Positions 1-9,620 of a DNA stretch of 64,000 nucleotides are shown here, piece after piece. The stretch covers positions 5,632,927 to 5,696,926 of the forward strand of contig CANTUZ010000004.1 in NCBI GenBank assembly GCA_947846985.1. The letters run 5' to 3'. The notes under the pieces are model-generated. The model ran no database searches and had not been told where the DNA came from. It saw only the letters and a list, made by a program, of their open reading frames with translations. The stretch comes from Fratercula arctica (lineage: Eukaryota > Chordata > Aves > Charadriiformes > Alcidae). A program made the translations under genes and the position numbers. Every line of letters begins with the position of its first letter. Positions within the stretch are counted from its first letter, which is position 1.

Positions 1-1214
1 ATTTTTACGATTATTGTTTTTCTGTATGTCAGTAATATCTTTTAAAGAAAAAAACACAGGCCAAAGCACATTTCAGTGCAGAGAACCTTCACTAGCTGTC
101 TTCAAAAATCTGAATTTTCATACGCTTGTTCCAAAAATTAATTTCCTGTCAATTAGAAAAACTTAAGCACACATATATTACCAAACAAAACAATGACATA
201 ATGCATATGACATACAATATTTATGAGATTAAACACCAAATAGCCGGCTCAAAATGAAAGACATTTTAAAAAGCCCTCTAGACACAGATTAGAAGGCAAA
301 TGTCCTAAGTAATTTAGTAGTGCTGGCAGCACATTACAAACCGATTGTCCACCAGCCATCGAGAAGAAAAAAACCCAAACAACTGTACTTGAGTTTTTTC
401 AAAGCAATAAATGTAATTGATATATTCAAGTTGTGCAATCTCTGAATTCCAGCAAAGTACAGTTTCCCAGTAAGTGCCACTTCTGGAATCCTCAGTGAAG
501 CGCTATGAAGTACCACGCTGTTAAGTTCATTTATTTTTCCAAATACAACCCCACCTTAATTCATTTGTAAATATTTCCCAACCCTGCTAATAAGCCAAGA
601 TGTATTTATAACAAAATAATCTTATTCCCAGTGAAAGGCATATAAGACTTGGGCTAATAATTTGTATTTATTATGCCGTACATTTAGGAAACCGGACAAA
701 AACTGCCTGGAACAATGCAGTTGCCTCTAACCGAGAGGAGAATTTTTACTTTGGCTGTTTTGGCAGTCTCTTGTGACCGCAAAGAGCACTAAGAGAGAAT
801 CACTCCCGTATTTTTAAGAGTAGGGACAAACAGGAAGTTTGAAATACATTGGTATTCCATAGGGGGTTAAAATAAGTATGATATTTGAACATGACGAGGC
901 ATGGATTTATTTTTTTTTCTAAAGGAACATAAAAAGATAAAACTTCAGGAAGACAAAAAGGGTAACGAATTCAGCCATAAATGCTGTACAATTTTTTGAT
1001 AAAAAAGGCTGCGTATTATGCCTTTGTAATATCTAGTTACAACAATTATATTTGTAGCAGCAGCTACAAAGAGCCTTTAACAACACTGTGGGTAAACATA
1101 AGTCCCAATCTAAAAGAAGAATAATTTTACTTCAAAACCTTTCTGCTTTCTGGGAAGCCAGAACATGATAGACAGTTCTAAAACTTTGAAAGGGGCAAAA
1201 TAACAAGAGGAGCT

Positions 1215-1216
<2 letters not shown>

Positions 1217-1253
<37 letters not shown>
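1217..1253. repeat. poly(A) run, 37 bases
   Basis: Uninterrupted A37 on the plus strand. No SINE or processed gene body is recognisable beside it, so it is either a bare mononucleotide repeat or the tail of a decayed insertion. Its length is prone to sequencing error. Confidence 0.95.
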
Positions 1254-1256
<3 letters not shown>

Positions 1257-3497
1257 TAAATTTAGTAGGAGCTAGGCATTTAGAAACTCTTGGACCCGTA
1301 AGTGTGCAGTAACAAACTCTCCAGCCAGAAGGTTCATCAACCATCCCACCGCATCACTAAGTGAACCAAATTCTCGTCACCGAGTGTGCTGGTGACACAC
1401 TTCCCCTTTGTCGTTGTGCACTTTGATCACACTGCAACAACACTTCATGGATAATAGCTATTTATATTATCTCTTTATACCACTTTTCTCCCTGGTACAA
1501 AATAAGGTAACAAATAACTGATTTTGTAGCTTCCTACTCAGGGGATCACAGTTTATTCACATACTCGAAGGAGAGAGCAATTTATAGCTATTCACCAGCA
1601 TTACATGCTTGTAGGATTGCAACCTTGCACTGCACAGGTGGAAGGAAGTCAATAAACCTAGCTTTATCGCAGAGTATCAGTCCGGCGAGCCATCAAAGAC
1701 TTGAGGAAGGCAGTAATGTGGCCTGCCTGGAAACGCTATCAACCTCAAGGCATTGCAGGATCAAAATACAAGGTGTAAGCCATTTGTATATACTTACCTT
1801 CTGCAACACATTTTAGGGGAGAGGAGGAAAGCAGGTGCAAATTTGTTAAGCAGACGATCCATGGCCCTTCTCCCCCAGCATCCAGAATATGGACCAGGGA
1901 GCTTGGCGACTCTTAGCAGTTACCTCGTTATGAACAGTAGTTAATACAAACTAATTGTGGCTAAGAAGACGTTTTCTTTTAAAGTGCCACCTTGCCAGAA
2001 AATATAATTTTTATTTAAACCGTGAAAACAGATACTAATATCAAACTGATCTATGCAAAATGGATCAAGAGGTAACTATTCATCATCTCTCTAAAGGAGA
2101 TGATTTGACTCTCAAAATTTAAAAAACACAACAAAACAAATCTGCAGGCATAAGACCACACAAAGCATTTGTAAGTATTATTTAGACACCTAATTAAAAC
2201 ATTTCTTGTGGGAATTACCAGAAGAACTACTGTATAAAACACTATGGGAATTAATTAATTGCAGAGAAAAAAAAATAAATTATTTACTACCTATCATAAA
2301 ACTGCTAAATTAGGTTCTGATTCAAAACTCACTATTATCAATGGAGAGGGCTTGTAGTACTCTGTAATAACTGGTTGAGCTGGTGATATTTTCCTGTTCC
2401 TGTGTATAAATATTTGAGAAACAGATACAGAAACTATCCATTAGCAATTGTGCCTCGCAATGTGAAGTAGAATATGCCTCTGTGCTCCGCAAGATACCAC
2501 GTTAACTAACTTCTTGGTCTGTCGCTTTTAGGACCTGTGAGTACTTTGGCATATTGTGAAGCAAAACAAGAAATGAGAAGCAGTAAATTAAGATTAGAAA
2601 ATAGTTGAAACTAGTTCAAGGAACACTGCTTTACTTGACAGAGTAAATATAATGCTAAGTAACAAAACATTAACAGCATAGTCTTTGTTCAATGTATTGC
2701 TGTTGTACAAAGACTCAACTAAAAAGAGCATGGCATTAAATTTAAGGGGTTTTCTCTTTTCAAGCTGTAAATAACACTGTAACATAGAACATTCAACCTT
2801 TTTACAAAGTACACCAGTTCTTTTAAACTGCTCAGCTTTACCACGACAACAGGATATCATTTTAGTGAAAAAAAAATTTTGAACTAACATACAAATAACT
2901 TGTCATTTGTCCTTTCAAATGCAAGCTTACTTATAAGAGAGGTATTCCTTATTATATCGTTACAGTTTTCTACTTATACAGTAAGGAGAAAAACCCCATT
3001 CTGTGCAAGACAGGGGAGAAGAGAGTTTTGAGACAAACACAATTTCCATCACTTCAAAAACATCACAGAATTGTTGCCAAGCAAGAACTCAAAGTCAACA
3101 GTTTTTCTGCAAAACCCTCTCTAAAGGCAGAGGCATCACCATCGCGGAGACGCGACTGAATTGTATTTTGTGAACTACTGCCTCTTTCAGACCCACACAA
3201 ACACAAAACTGTGTCTCAGCATTAAAAAAAAAAAAGACTAACCAAACCTCTCCATGGGAAAACAAATCTGACACAGCGGTTACTATTAATTAGCATTCCT
3301 ATTTGTTCAATACTACTTCCAGTTTCCAAAGGAAGTGTGACGGGCTGAACTAGTAAAATGCTACTTCTCAAAGCTGCTAAAACCCTATTTCCTGGGCAAA
3401 CAAGCTACCCTTCAGTTCCAGACCATGCACTAGTGTTCCGGAGACTATCAAGGTTAACTACTTCCATCTCTGCATCCTACAGCTATGCACAGCCTTT

Positions 3498-3522
3498 AAA
3501 AAAAAAAAAAAAAAAAAAAAAA
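3498..3522. repeat. poly(A) run, 25 bases
   Basis: Uninterrupted A25 on the plus strand in PDE5A intron 1. No attached retroelement body was recognised. Confidence 0.95.
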
Positions 3523-3962
3523 TCAACATTTAAGACTTTTAAAAAGGCTTTTTATTATTTTTCTGTTCAATGACCGTAAGGAAGAAGCAGCAGAAGAAAG
3601 GGGACCGCACGACAGATGGTCACAAGCAAGCAGGTGACCCCTGAAGCTTTCTAGCTTGCAGCGAATCAATTATTAATGGGGATTTCTCTTCTTACCGCCC
3701 CATCCCATGCAGAGAGGAGCAGCAGCAAAGCCCGGGTCAGAAGGCATCCATCCCTGCCCGGGGACTCGGGAAAGAGGAGCGCGGCGGCGGCGGGGAGCAG
3801 ATGGTGCCGAGCGGGAGCGTCCGAGGACCAAGAGCGCAGGACTCACTAACCCGAGCTCTCTCTCCACCAAGATATACCGTGGGAGTTGCAGATCGGCTGT
3901 GCTCTGCATCCCCGCTGCTTTGTTTATCGGAAAATATTCAACATGGAAACCTGACTCCACTT

Positions 3963-3972
3963 CTAAAAATAG
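3963..3972. promoter_or_regulatory. MEF2-type site near the PDE5A2 exon
   Basis: CTAAAAATAG matches the MEF2 consensus YTA(A/T)4TAR exactly. It lies 64 bp inside the intron from the A2 donor. PDE5A is expressed in muscle lineages, so a muscle enhancer role is plausible, but a 10-bp match can arise by chance in AT-rich DNA. Confidence 0.3.
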
Positions 3973-4035
3973 CCGTATTTCCTCGGTTTCAACTTGAAGT
4001 CCCACTGCTGAAGCGTGACAACGGTGAGCAAATAC

Positions 4036-4061
4036 CTCGTCTTATCTCCAAAAGGCAGCAT
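4036..4061 (-). CDS. PDE5A: PDE5A alternative first coding exon, A2-type isoform
   Basis: On the minus strand the ATG opens MLPFGDKTR, the known short N-terminus specific to PDE5A2. Eight codons plus AG are followed by a GT donor (AG|GTATTT). The split Arg codon has the same phase as the A1 exon, so either exon can join the same next exon in frame. The start has G at -3 and C at +4, an adequate context. The donor is weaker than that of A1 because it lacks the GTAAG/GTGAG pattern. The exon lies about 0.86 kb downstream of the A1 exon, giving the order A1 then A2 along the transcript. The isoforms differ only at the extreme N-terminus and should share the catalytic and GAF domains. The coding part is too short for ORF calling and was found by reading. 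Confidence 0.9.
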
Positions 4062-4113
4062 GTCCAGCCGGGGAGGGGAATAAAGCCCAGAGGAGCTCTT
4101 CAGGTCTTCGCAT
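4042..4113 (-). CDS. upstream ORF overlapping the PDE5A2 start (23 codons)
   Basis: An ATG 52 nt upstream of the A2 start opens a 23-codon frame (MRRPEELLWAL to HAAFWR) that ends at a TAA inside the A2 coding exon, in a different frame. It has C at -3 and C at +4, a weak context that scanning ribosomes could often bypass. If the A2 transcription start lies upstream of 4113, this ORF would compete with A2 translation. The peptide itself resembles nothing I know, and any role would be through its position. Whether it is in the mRNA depends on an unmapped start site. Confidence 0.4.
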   Translation of the reverse strand: MRRPEELLWALFPSPAGHAAFWR

Positions 4114-4924
4114 GAGGTGCCTCGCAAGAGCCCACTCCCCGGCGGGGCCGAGCCGAGAGCTGCCGGCCGGGGAGGCTGCCCCCTGCCGGGGGGGCGGCCC
4201 CGCTCCCCGCGGACCCCCCCTTCCCCCTGCTGCCGTCGGGGCGCCCCGAGGTGCTCGTCCCACCGGCCGGAGCCCTGCGGCCCCTCCTCGGGCGGAGCTC
4301 TGGCCTCACACCCACCACCTACGGCTTCAGCTCCCTTCAGCGGCTCCTCACCCAGCCGGTGGCCGCCGGGATGTCAAAAAGTGACAAGCCCACGGGGCGA
4401 CTGAGCCCTTCAAGAGCAGCGCTTTGTTTTGAGATTACTAAGTAACGACATGACCCGCCCTCCCCAAGAGATTAGATGTTATCTGGGGCTTCGATATATT
4501 TCTATCACGTTCGCAGGGCAGGGAAAAAACACATCGCTTGCTACTCGCGAGAAGTTGACTATGTCTGTTTTAAACCGAGGAGAAGAGAAAAGGAAGAAAT
4601 AAAAGCCCTGGGCTGGGACAGCTTCATCCATCAGCGAGCGCCGGGCGGGCGCTGCCGGGAGCAGAGCGGCGGCGGGCCGGGGGGGCCGGGGAAAGCCGCC
4701 GGCGCTCGGCGGAGCAGGGCGTGCGCTGCGGGGCAGCCGCGGGGAGCTGCTGCCTCTTGGTTTCAGTTTGCGTTCTTTCGGGGTGGGGGCAGGGGATCGC
4801 TTTACATATATATATATATGTATATATATATTTATTTTCTTTGGAGACAGCAAAGGGACGTGGAAGAGCGACCTTTCGCTGGGAAGAAAGGATCTGCCTC
4901 TGTCCGCCGCCGCTCCCGTCTTAC
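4062..4924 (-). other. PDE5A interval between A1 donor and A2 start
   Basis: For A1 transcripts this is intron. For A2 transcripts the part next to 4062 is 5' leader and the rest is promoter. It contains GC-rich blocks at 4110-4300 and 4630-4760, a TA microsatellite at 4804-4833, and an AT-richer stretch (4370-4630). A 261-residue open frame crosses it, but that frame starts at GTG, disagrees with the PDE5A frame and is not considered real. Confidence 0.7.
4804..4833. repeat. TA-rich microsatellite between the PDE5A promoters
   Basis: Alternating T/A with one G interruption, lying inside otherwise GC-rich promoter DNA between the A1 and A2 exons. It can form a cruciform and is likely length-polymorphic. 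Confidence 0.9.
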
Positions 4925-5028
4925 CTCGTAGCTTTCCTAACAAAGTAAGAGCGGGTAAAGTCGCCGTGATCGTCCAGCCACGCTTCCACCGCTTCCTGCT
5001 CCGGCGGGGGGGGGCAGCTGCGCTCCAT
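4925..5028 (-). CDS. PDE5A: PDE5A first coding exon, A1-type isoform
   Basis: PDE5A hydrolyses cGMP to 5'-GMP in the cytosol and ends nitric-oxide/natriuretic-peptide cGMP signalling, notably in smooth muscle. This exon gives 34 full codons plus two bases. The peptide runs MERS, a short Pro run, then VEAWLDDH and SYFVRKATR, which I recognise as the N-terminus of vertebrate PDE5A1. The ATG has A at -3 and G at +4 (strong context) and no in-frame upstream ATG was seen. The exon ends with AG of a split Arg codon, followed by a strong donor (AG|GTAAGA on the minus strand). The glutamine-rich stretch of the human N-terminus is missing, so this end is shorter. The regulatory phospho-serine, two GAF domains and HD-type catalytic domain lie in later exons outside the window. 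Recognition rests on remembered mammalian protein sequence. Confidence 0.95.
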
Positions 5029-5340
5029 GCTCCGCGCCGCCGCTCCCGCCGCCGCTCTGCCTCCTCCTGCCGCCGCTCTTGTTGCCGCTGACTCCCCCCT
5101 TCCTCCTGCTGCCGATGGCCCCGGCTTCTCCCCTCGCACCCCGGCCTTCGCCCCGCTACCAGGTGTGAGGGCGGCGGGGTCCGGCCCCGGCCCCAGCGCC
5201 GCGCCGGCGGCACCTCAGCGCATCCCCGGCCCGGCCCGCAGCGGGCAGCCGGCTCCGGCTCCACCTCCGCCCCGGCCCCGCAGCCCCCGGGGGGTGCCGC
5301 GCCCCGGCCCCGCCTCGCCCCGCCCCGCCCGGCACCGGCG
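5029..5340 (-). promoter_or_regulatory. PDE5A1 5' leader and GC-box promoter region
   Basis: Directly upstream of the A1 ATG is a leader dense in GCN/CGG-type triplets (about 5030-5115), followed by very GC-rich DNA. On the minus strand, 5316-5330 reads as two overlapping GGGGCGGGGC-type Sp1 boxes, with a further GC box near 5307-5313. No convincing TATA box is seen at a usable distance, which fits a CpG-island promoter with dispersed starts. The exact transcription start cannot be read from the sequence. Confidence 0.6.
5215..5223 (-). CDS. two-codon upstream ORF in the PDE5A1 leader
   Basis: ATG CGC TGA on the minus strand, about 190 nt before the A1 start codon. It is the only ATG I found on this strand between the A1 start and about 5.5 kb. 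It matters only if the A1 transcript begins upstream of 5223. Confidence 0.3.
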   Translation of the reverse strand: MR

Positions 5341-5502
5341 GGAGCCCGCCGGCACCGGCGATGCCCGGGGAGGCAGAAGGAGGCGTTTGTGTCCGGCGGC
5401 CGGGGCTGAGCTGGAGCCGTTGGCCCAGGGGGTCCCCACGGGGCCGGGGAAAAAAACCAGAAGAGCGATGAAAAAGTAAATGGTTCTCCCGGAGTCTGGC
5501 AA

Positions 5503-8500
5503 AGGGATTTTTCTCTCCTGCCTCTACTTCGCGGTTATTTTCTTTTCAAGGTATGGCCTGTTTCAGGCTGCTTCGAAAAAGTGGTAAATGGGATGTCATT
5601 TTGGAGTATTTCACTGCTGGGTGTCAATATATGAGCTTCGATAGACCTCAGCCTCAATATGAGTACTAAAGCCCCAGCTTTTCAATCCTTCATGCCTACA
5701 GTGAGGCTTTCAGGTCTGTTTTAGACATTTAATAAGCACAGCCTAGCTTTGAAGATGCTCCAGACTCACAGTTCCTACTTTCTCTAATATTAAGACAGCT
5801 AGGATTGAAATCTTGGTTAATGCTGAGCATCACTTCCATGTATTGTAGTTCCATTCTGAGAGATGCATGTGCACACATTTATAATAATTTATAATCGGCA
5901 TTCACAACAGACCTTGCACAAAGTATGATGCACATGTATGGTTTCCCATGTCGTCACATGCAGTATCTTTGAAGGTAAGATACAAATAACAAATAGCAGC
6001 ATGTTTCTGGGGAAAGGGATATACAGATTCTTTAAATCACTGATTCCTGTGTAATCAGTTGATAAATATAATCTAAAATGTTTTCTGCTACTCTTAAACC
6101 CCTTTCAGCATATGCAAGGCAGCACGCTTCACATAGAGCAGACCTCCCTGCACGCCTTAGCATTTTTTTTGCAGTGCTTGTAAGGACTCGACTTACAGAG
6201 AGGTGGGATTCTGCAGCCTGAGAAGGGGCAGCAGCAGGAACTTCACAGCAAAGGGATTAAGAGCCTGTCCGTGAGCTTGGGGGGAACGTTTTCTGCGTCT
6301 TTGTGTCACATCTGTGCATAGCACTCACTAGGACATACGCGTCCTTTGGCTATAAGAGTTTGTGTGTAATATGAGACACACAGAAAGGGAAGTTTTACAT
6401 GAACATTACTCTGTTATAAAAGGAATCTCAGGAGAAATGTGCAGGGTGACCAAAAAGCAAATAGGAAGATAAAGTATAAACCAGTGAAGACATGCTGCAA
6501 GAGTCAAGCCACTATGCAAGGCAAAGAGAAATCTTTCAGCAGGGAAATACAGAATTACCAAGCAAACTGCATAAACAGACAACATGGCAATAAATAAAAA
6601 GCCGATGTTTAGTGTCAAAACCTGGAAAATGCAGTACGTTAGAAAAAAGAAAATAAGCCTGTCACGTAACTCATAGATTCCTAAACTAACCATTTCATTT
6701 CAGGAAAAGGGTTTTGAGGCTACAGTGGACATAGCAATAAAAGCTTCTAAGCTAGGCAAAGCTTTCGCAAAATCACGCTATGTTAGAATGCTATAGAAGT
6801 ATAACAGAAATGTAAAACATACAATTATAAAATGCAGATTTCATAAATATCTGAAATGCCATTCCCTGAATGGTCTTATATGGAATATTGATGATAGTAC
6901 TGCTCATCCCGTCTCAAAAAGCAATTGCAGCTTTATCAGAGGTGATCTAGACAGGGAAAACAAGAATGACCAAACACATGGAAATATCTTTTCTGTAAAG
7001 AGGCAGAAAGAGTTTGTTTACAAAAGGATTAATAGAAATATGTAGTTTAATTACAGGTATTTAAAAAGTAAGATGGGATTTTCTGTCTGTCTCATAGGAG
7101 AATAACAAGGTAATGGTCAATGAAATTATGTCAGCTGCAATACATAGCATCTCATTTCATGTAATTAGGAGTAGCACTAATAGAAATAAGCATTTATACT
7201 GTAGTAACATCCAGTAAGCCCCAGTCAAGAACAGATATTGTACTGAGCACTGTAAGCATGTAATATTAAACATTAGGCCAGCTGAGAAGCATACAGCATC
7301 CCTGCGCTTCGTGCCACAAGGTGCTGGCACCCTTGGGTGAAGCTGCCTCTGCTGTGGACAGGTGCCCAGGCTGGGGCAGTGTCTGACACTGTACCAAAGG
7401 GGGGGGAGGCTGGGCACGGTTTTCCTCGGGGCTGGCAGTCACGCCACTATTTAGCCTACACAGAAGAACCAGTAAAGCCAATGCAAATGATTATCTTCCT
7501 GTGAATTCACTGGCGAAGCCGCAGTTCAAAAGATTGCTACCCAAGCAAAGAATAGCATGGTCTTTCCCAAAAGAAATAGAAATGGAACAGTTAGGGGAAA
7601 AAAAGGATACTTTCCCCGTATCCGATGAATTTCCATGAATAATAATGAACATGCTGTTTTCATTTTTAAGGTGACAGGAGGGGATGAAGGCCAAGCATAA
7701 CAAAGAAGTGAATGGTAAAAGTGGAAAAACTCTTCCATAATTTTGGCTTCCAAAGTGCTCTGAAAAAGCTCCGTGTATCTTAGCTCACACCCAGCTTTCC
7801 AGTTTGTCTCCTGAACTCAGATGACAGCACTGATGTGCAGTAGCTATAAACCTGAAAAGCATTTGCAGTAACGACATACAAATAAATATGTCCTCTTCAA
7901 GTTGTGGCAAAGCAGTACGCTTGAGAGCTCAGTATAGAAGCCAGGATGCTTTTCCAGCAGTAGGCCATTCTGTAGCAGGACTGGTTGATGGAAAAGCTTT
8001 TTAGCTGAAGTATTTAGTTTGTAAGTTTTGCAAATACTGTCATGTGAGGAGATAAGAAAGGTGGGGTTTTTCTTTTGTATGTCCAAGGCACATGAATTAG
8101 AAATGTTGCTAACTCATGATAATTAGTAAGAATATGGAAGTATGTCATCAGAAAAGTATTTGTGTATTATTTTATGTTCAAATAACTGTATTTATTTAAA
8201 CTTATTTGAAAGTAATTTTTTTCTATATCATTTCCTTTTAAAAGAGAAGAAAATAAGGTTTCAAACGTCGCCATAGTTGACTTATTTGTCTGACTTACTC
8301 ACTAGATGAATTGGAGCAGCATTTAGCTTTGCTAAGAAGTGGGAAGTGGCTGTCTGTCTACCACCGCTTAAATCTGGAAAACAGTTGGTCCATTTTGGCT
8401 CCTTAAACAAGTTTAGGGCTGTACTACATTGCCAGTGAGGCTAGAATATGATAAGGTAGAGGACACTATTCCACTTCTTTATTAGCCAGCTTTGTTACAC

Positions 8501-9149
8501 ACACGTGCAAACACACACGCAGTGGAAGAATCCTAATATTAGTCAAGCAAGTTTCCATTTCCCTTCCATTATGTAAGTTGCATAAAGAGAGTGAAGTAGC
8601 AACCAAAATCCAGTTTATTTAAAATCTAATTGTTACTTCAGTGATGAAAATACTAAATCATGAGAATGTCTTATCAGTTAATTCTCTCAGTCCCTTCCAA
8701 ATAATTACTGGAAATGCTTCCCAAATAAACATAGCTATGCAGAGCTGCTCACTCATTGCATAACCTGCCTTCTCCTCTGGGATAACATTGCATATGTCCT
8801 ACAGGAAGCCATGTAAAATAGTAGCTTCCTCCTATTTTGATTTGAATGTGATTGAGCATTTGCGTCAATCAAAGTACCATGCGAAATTATTGTTAACCTC
8901 AGGAAAGCAGCAGCTTCTCAAAATTGTTTGTAATACGCAGACATTTGTCTGGAAAATACTGTCTAACTTCATCTCCTGTAAAATGTAATTTAGAACTCGA
9001 GTTTAACGTATTAGTATTTAATATGTCAGCTGACCAGTATGCTCAAATTTCATCCTTTTCTACTTTCTATCGGAAGTCTCAGGATAAATGTGAAGACTGC
9101 TACCAAGTGTCTTTCTTTCTTTCTCAGCCTTCTCTCCTTTAAGCTAAGT
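5503..9149. other. noncoding region upstream of PDE5A
   Basis: AT-rich single-copy-looking DNA. The longest frames are under 100 codons and resemble no known protein. A modestly GC-richer patch lies at 7290-7440. No RNA gene, recognisable transposon or exon with paired splice sites was found. Confidence 0.6.
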
Positions 9150-9620
9150 AGTGGCACATCTTTCCATCCTTCCTTGAACATCGTGTTTTCCAGCCATTTC
9201 TGATCATTCTTTTTCACTTTGGACATTTCCCAGATTGTCTCTACCATTCCTGCGGTGTCTCACCACGGCAGGATCAAGTAATCCAGTTGAACGCATACCA
9301 ATACTAAATGAAGCGGAAGGGATATTTTGGGTACCTTGCAGGCTCTATTCATGCTAATACAGTCACCCTTGGCTATGCCTTCTTAGCAACAGCCTGATAC
9401 TGTTGACCTGTGGTGACCGACTGTGCTCTCTATTCCCTTCTTCTAAATACTTGCCGTCTAGTCAGGTGTTGCCTGTGCACCTGCTTGCTTCTGTATTTGT
9501 ATATATGAACCTTTTTAATTTCATCCTGTGCTTACAATCCATTTCTCCAATTTATCGAGATTATTTTGAATTCTATGCCTATCCTCCAAAGTGTACTCGG
9601 CCTCACCAAGCTTAGGCCAA
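9150..9620 (-). mobile_element. old CR1 LINE fragment (reverse-transcriptase region)
   Basis: Read left to right this is the reverse complement of an amniote CR1 element. Recognisable stretches include a TTCTGATCATT segment near 9200, GAAGCGGAAG near 9311, and TATCCTCCAAAG near 9582, followed by the CTTGG-like boundary. These follow the order of the CR1 consensus as I remember it. It is heavily diverged, with no intact frame. The same stretch of consensus is covered by the larger copy at 31.3-32.3 kb, so the two can be aligned to each other. Confidence 0.75.

Larger units (their letters stand above)
1..4035 (-). other. PDE5A intron 1, donor-proximal part
   Basis: Sequence following the A2 donor. 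No segment resembles the expected common exon (EMVNAWFAERVH in mammals), so the acceptor lies beyond the left edge. The region is AT-rich with no recognisable LINE body. Notable items are a 37-base A run (1217-1253), a 25-base A run (3498-3522), a GC-rich segment at 3715-3850, and a MEF2-like site at 3963-3972. Open frames here are short and unlike known proteins. Confidence 0.85.
3715..5480. promoter_or_regulatory. CpG-island cluster covering both PDE5A first exons
   Basis: CpG-dense blocks occur at about 3715-3850, 4110-4300, 4630-4760 and 4890-5480, standing out sharply from the AT-rich flanks. They enclose the A1 and A2 exons and are split by an AT repeat at 4804-4833. The arrangement suggests a compound promoter. 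In human, an A3-specific noncoding first exon is described between A1 and A2. The 4630-4760 block could hold its counterpart, but no sequence feature proves this. Confidence 0.7.

Noticed and set aside
1..4035. Common PDE5A exon 2
   Set aside because: No segment on the minus strand resembles EMVNAWFAERVH or the residues that follow, so the exon must lie beyond the left edge.
5029..5139. 37-residue in-frame extension upstream of the PDE5A1 ATG
   Set aside because: It would start at GTG, contains no ATG, and is Ala/Gly-rich as expected from a GC-rich leader. The ATG at 5028 has a strong context and matches the family start.
4479..5264. 261-codon minus-strand open frame across the PDE5A promoter
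   Set aside because: It begins at GTG, is out of frame with the recognised PDE5A exon it overlaps, is Arg/Pro-rich from GC content, and runs through the TA repeat and intron.
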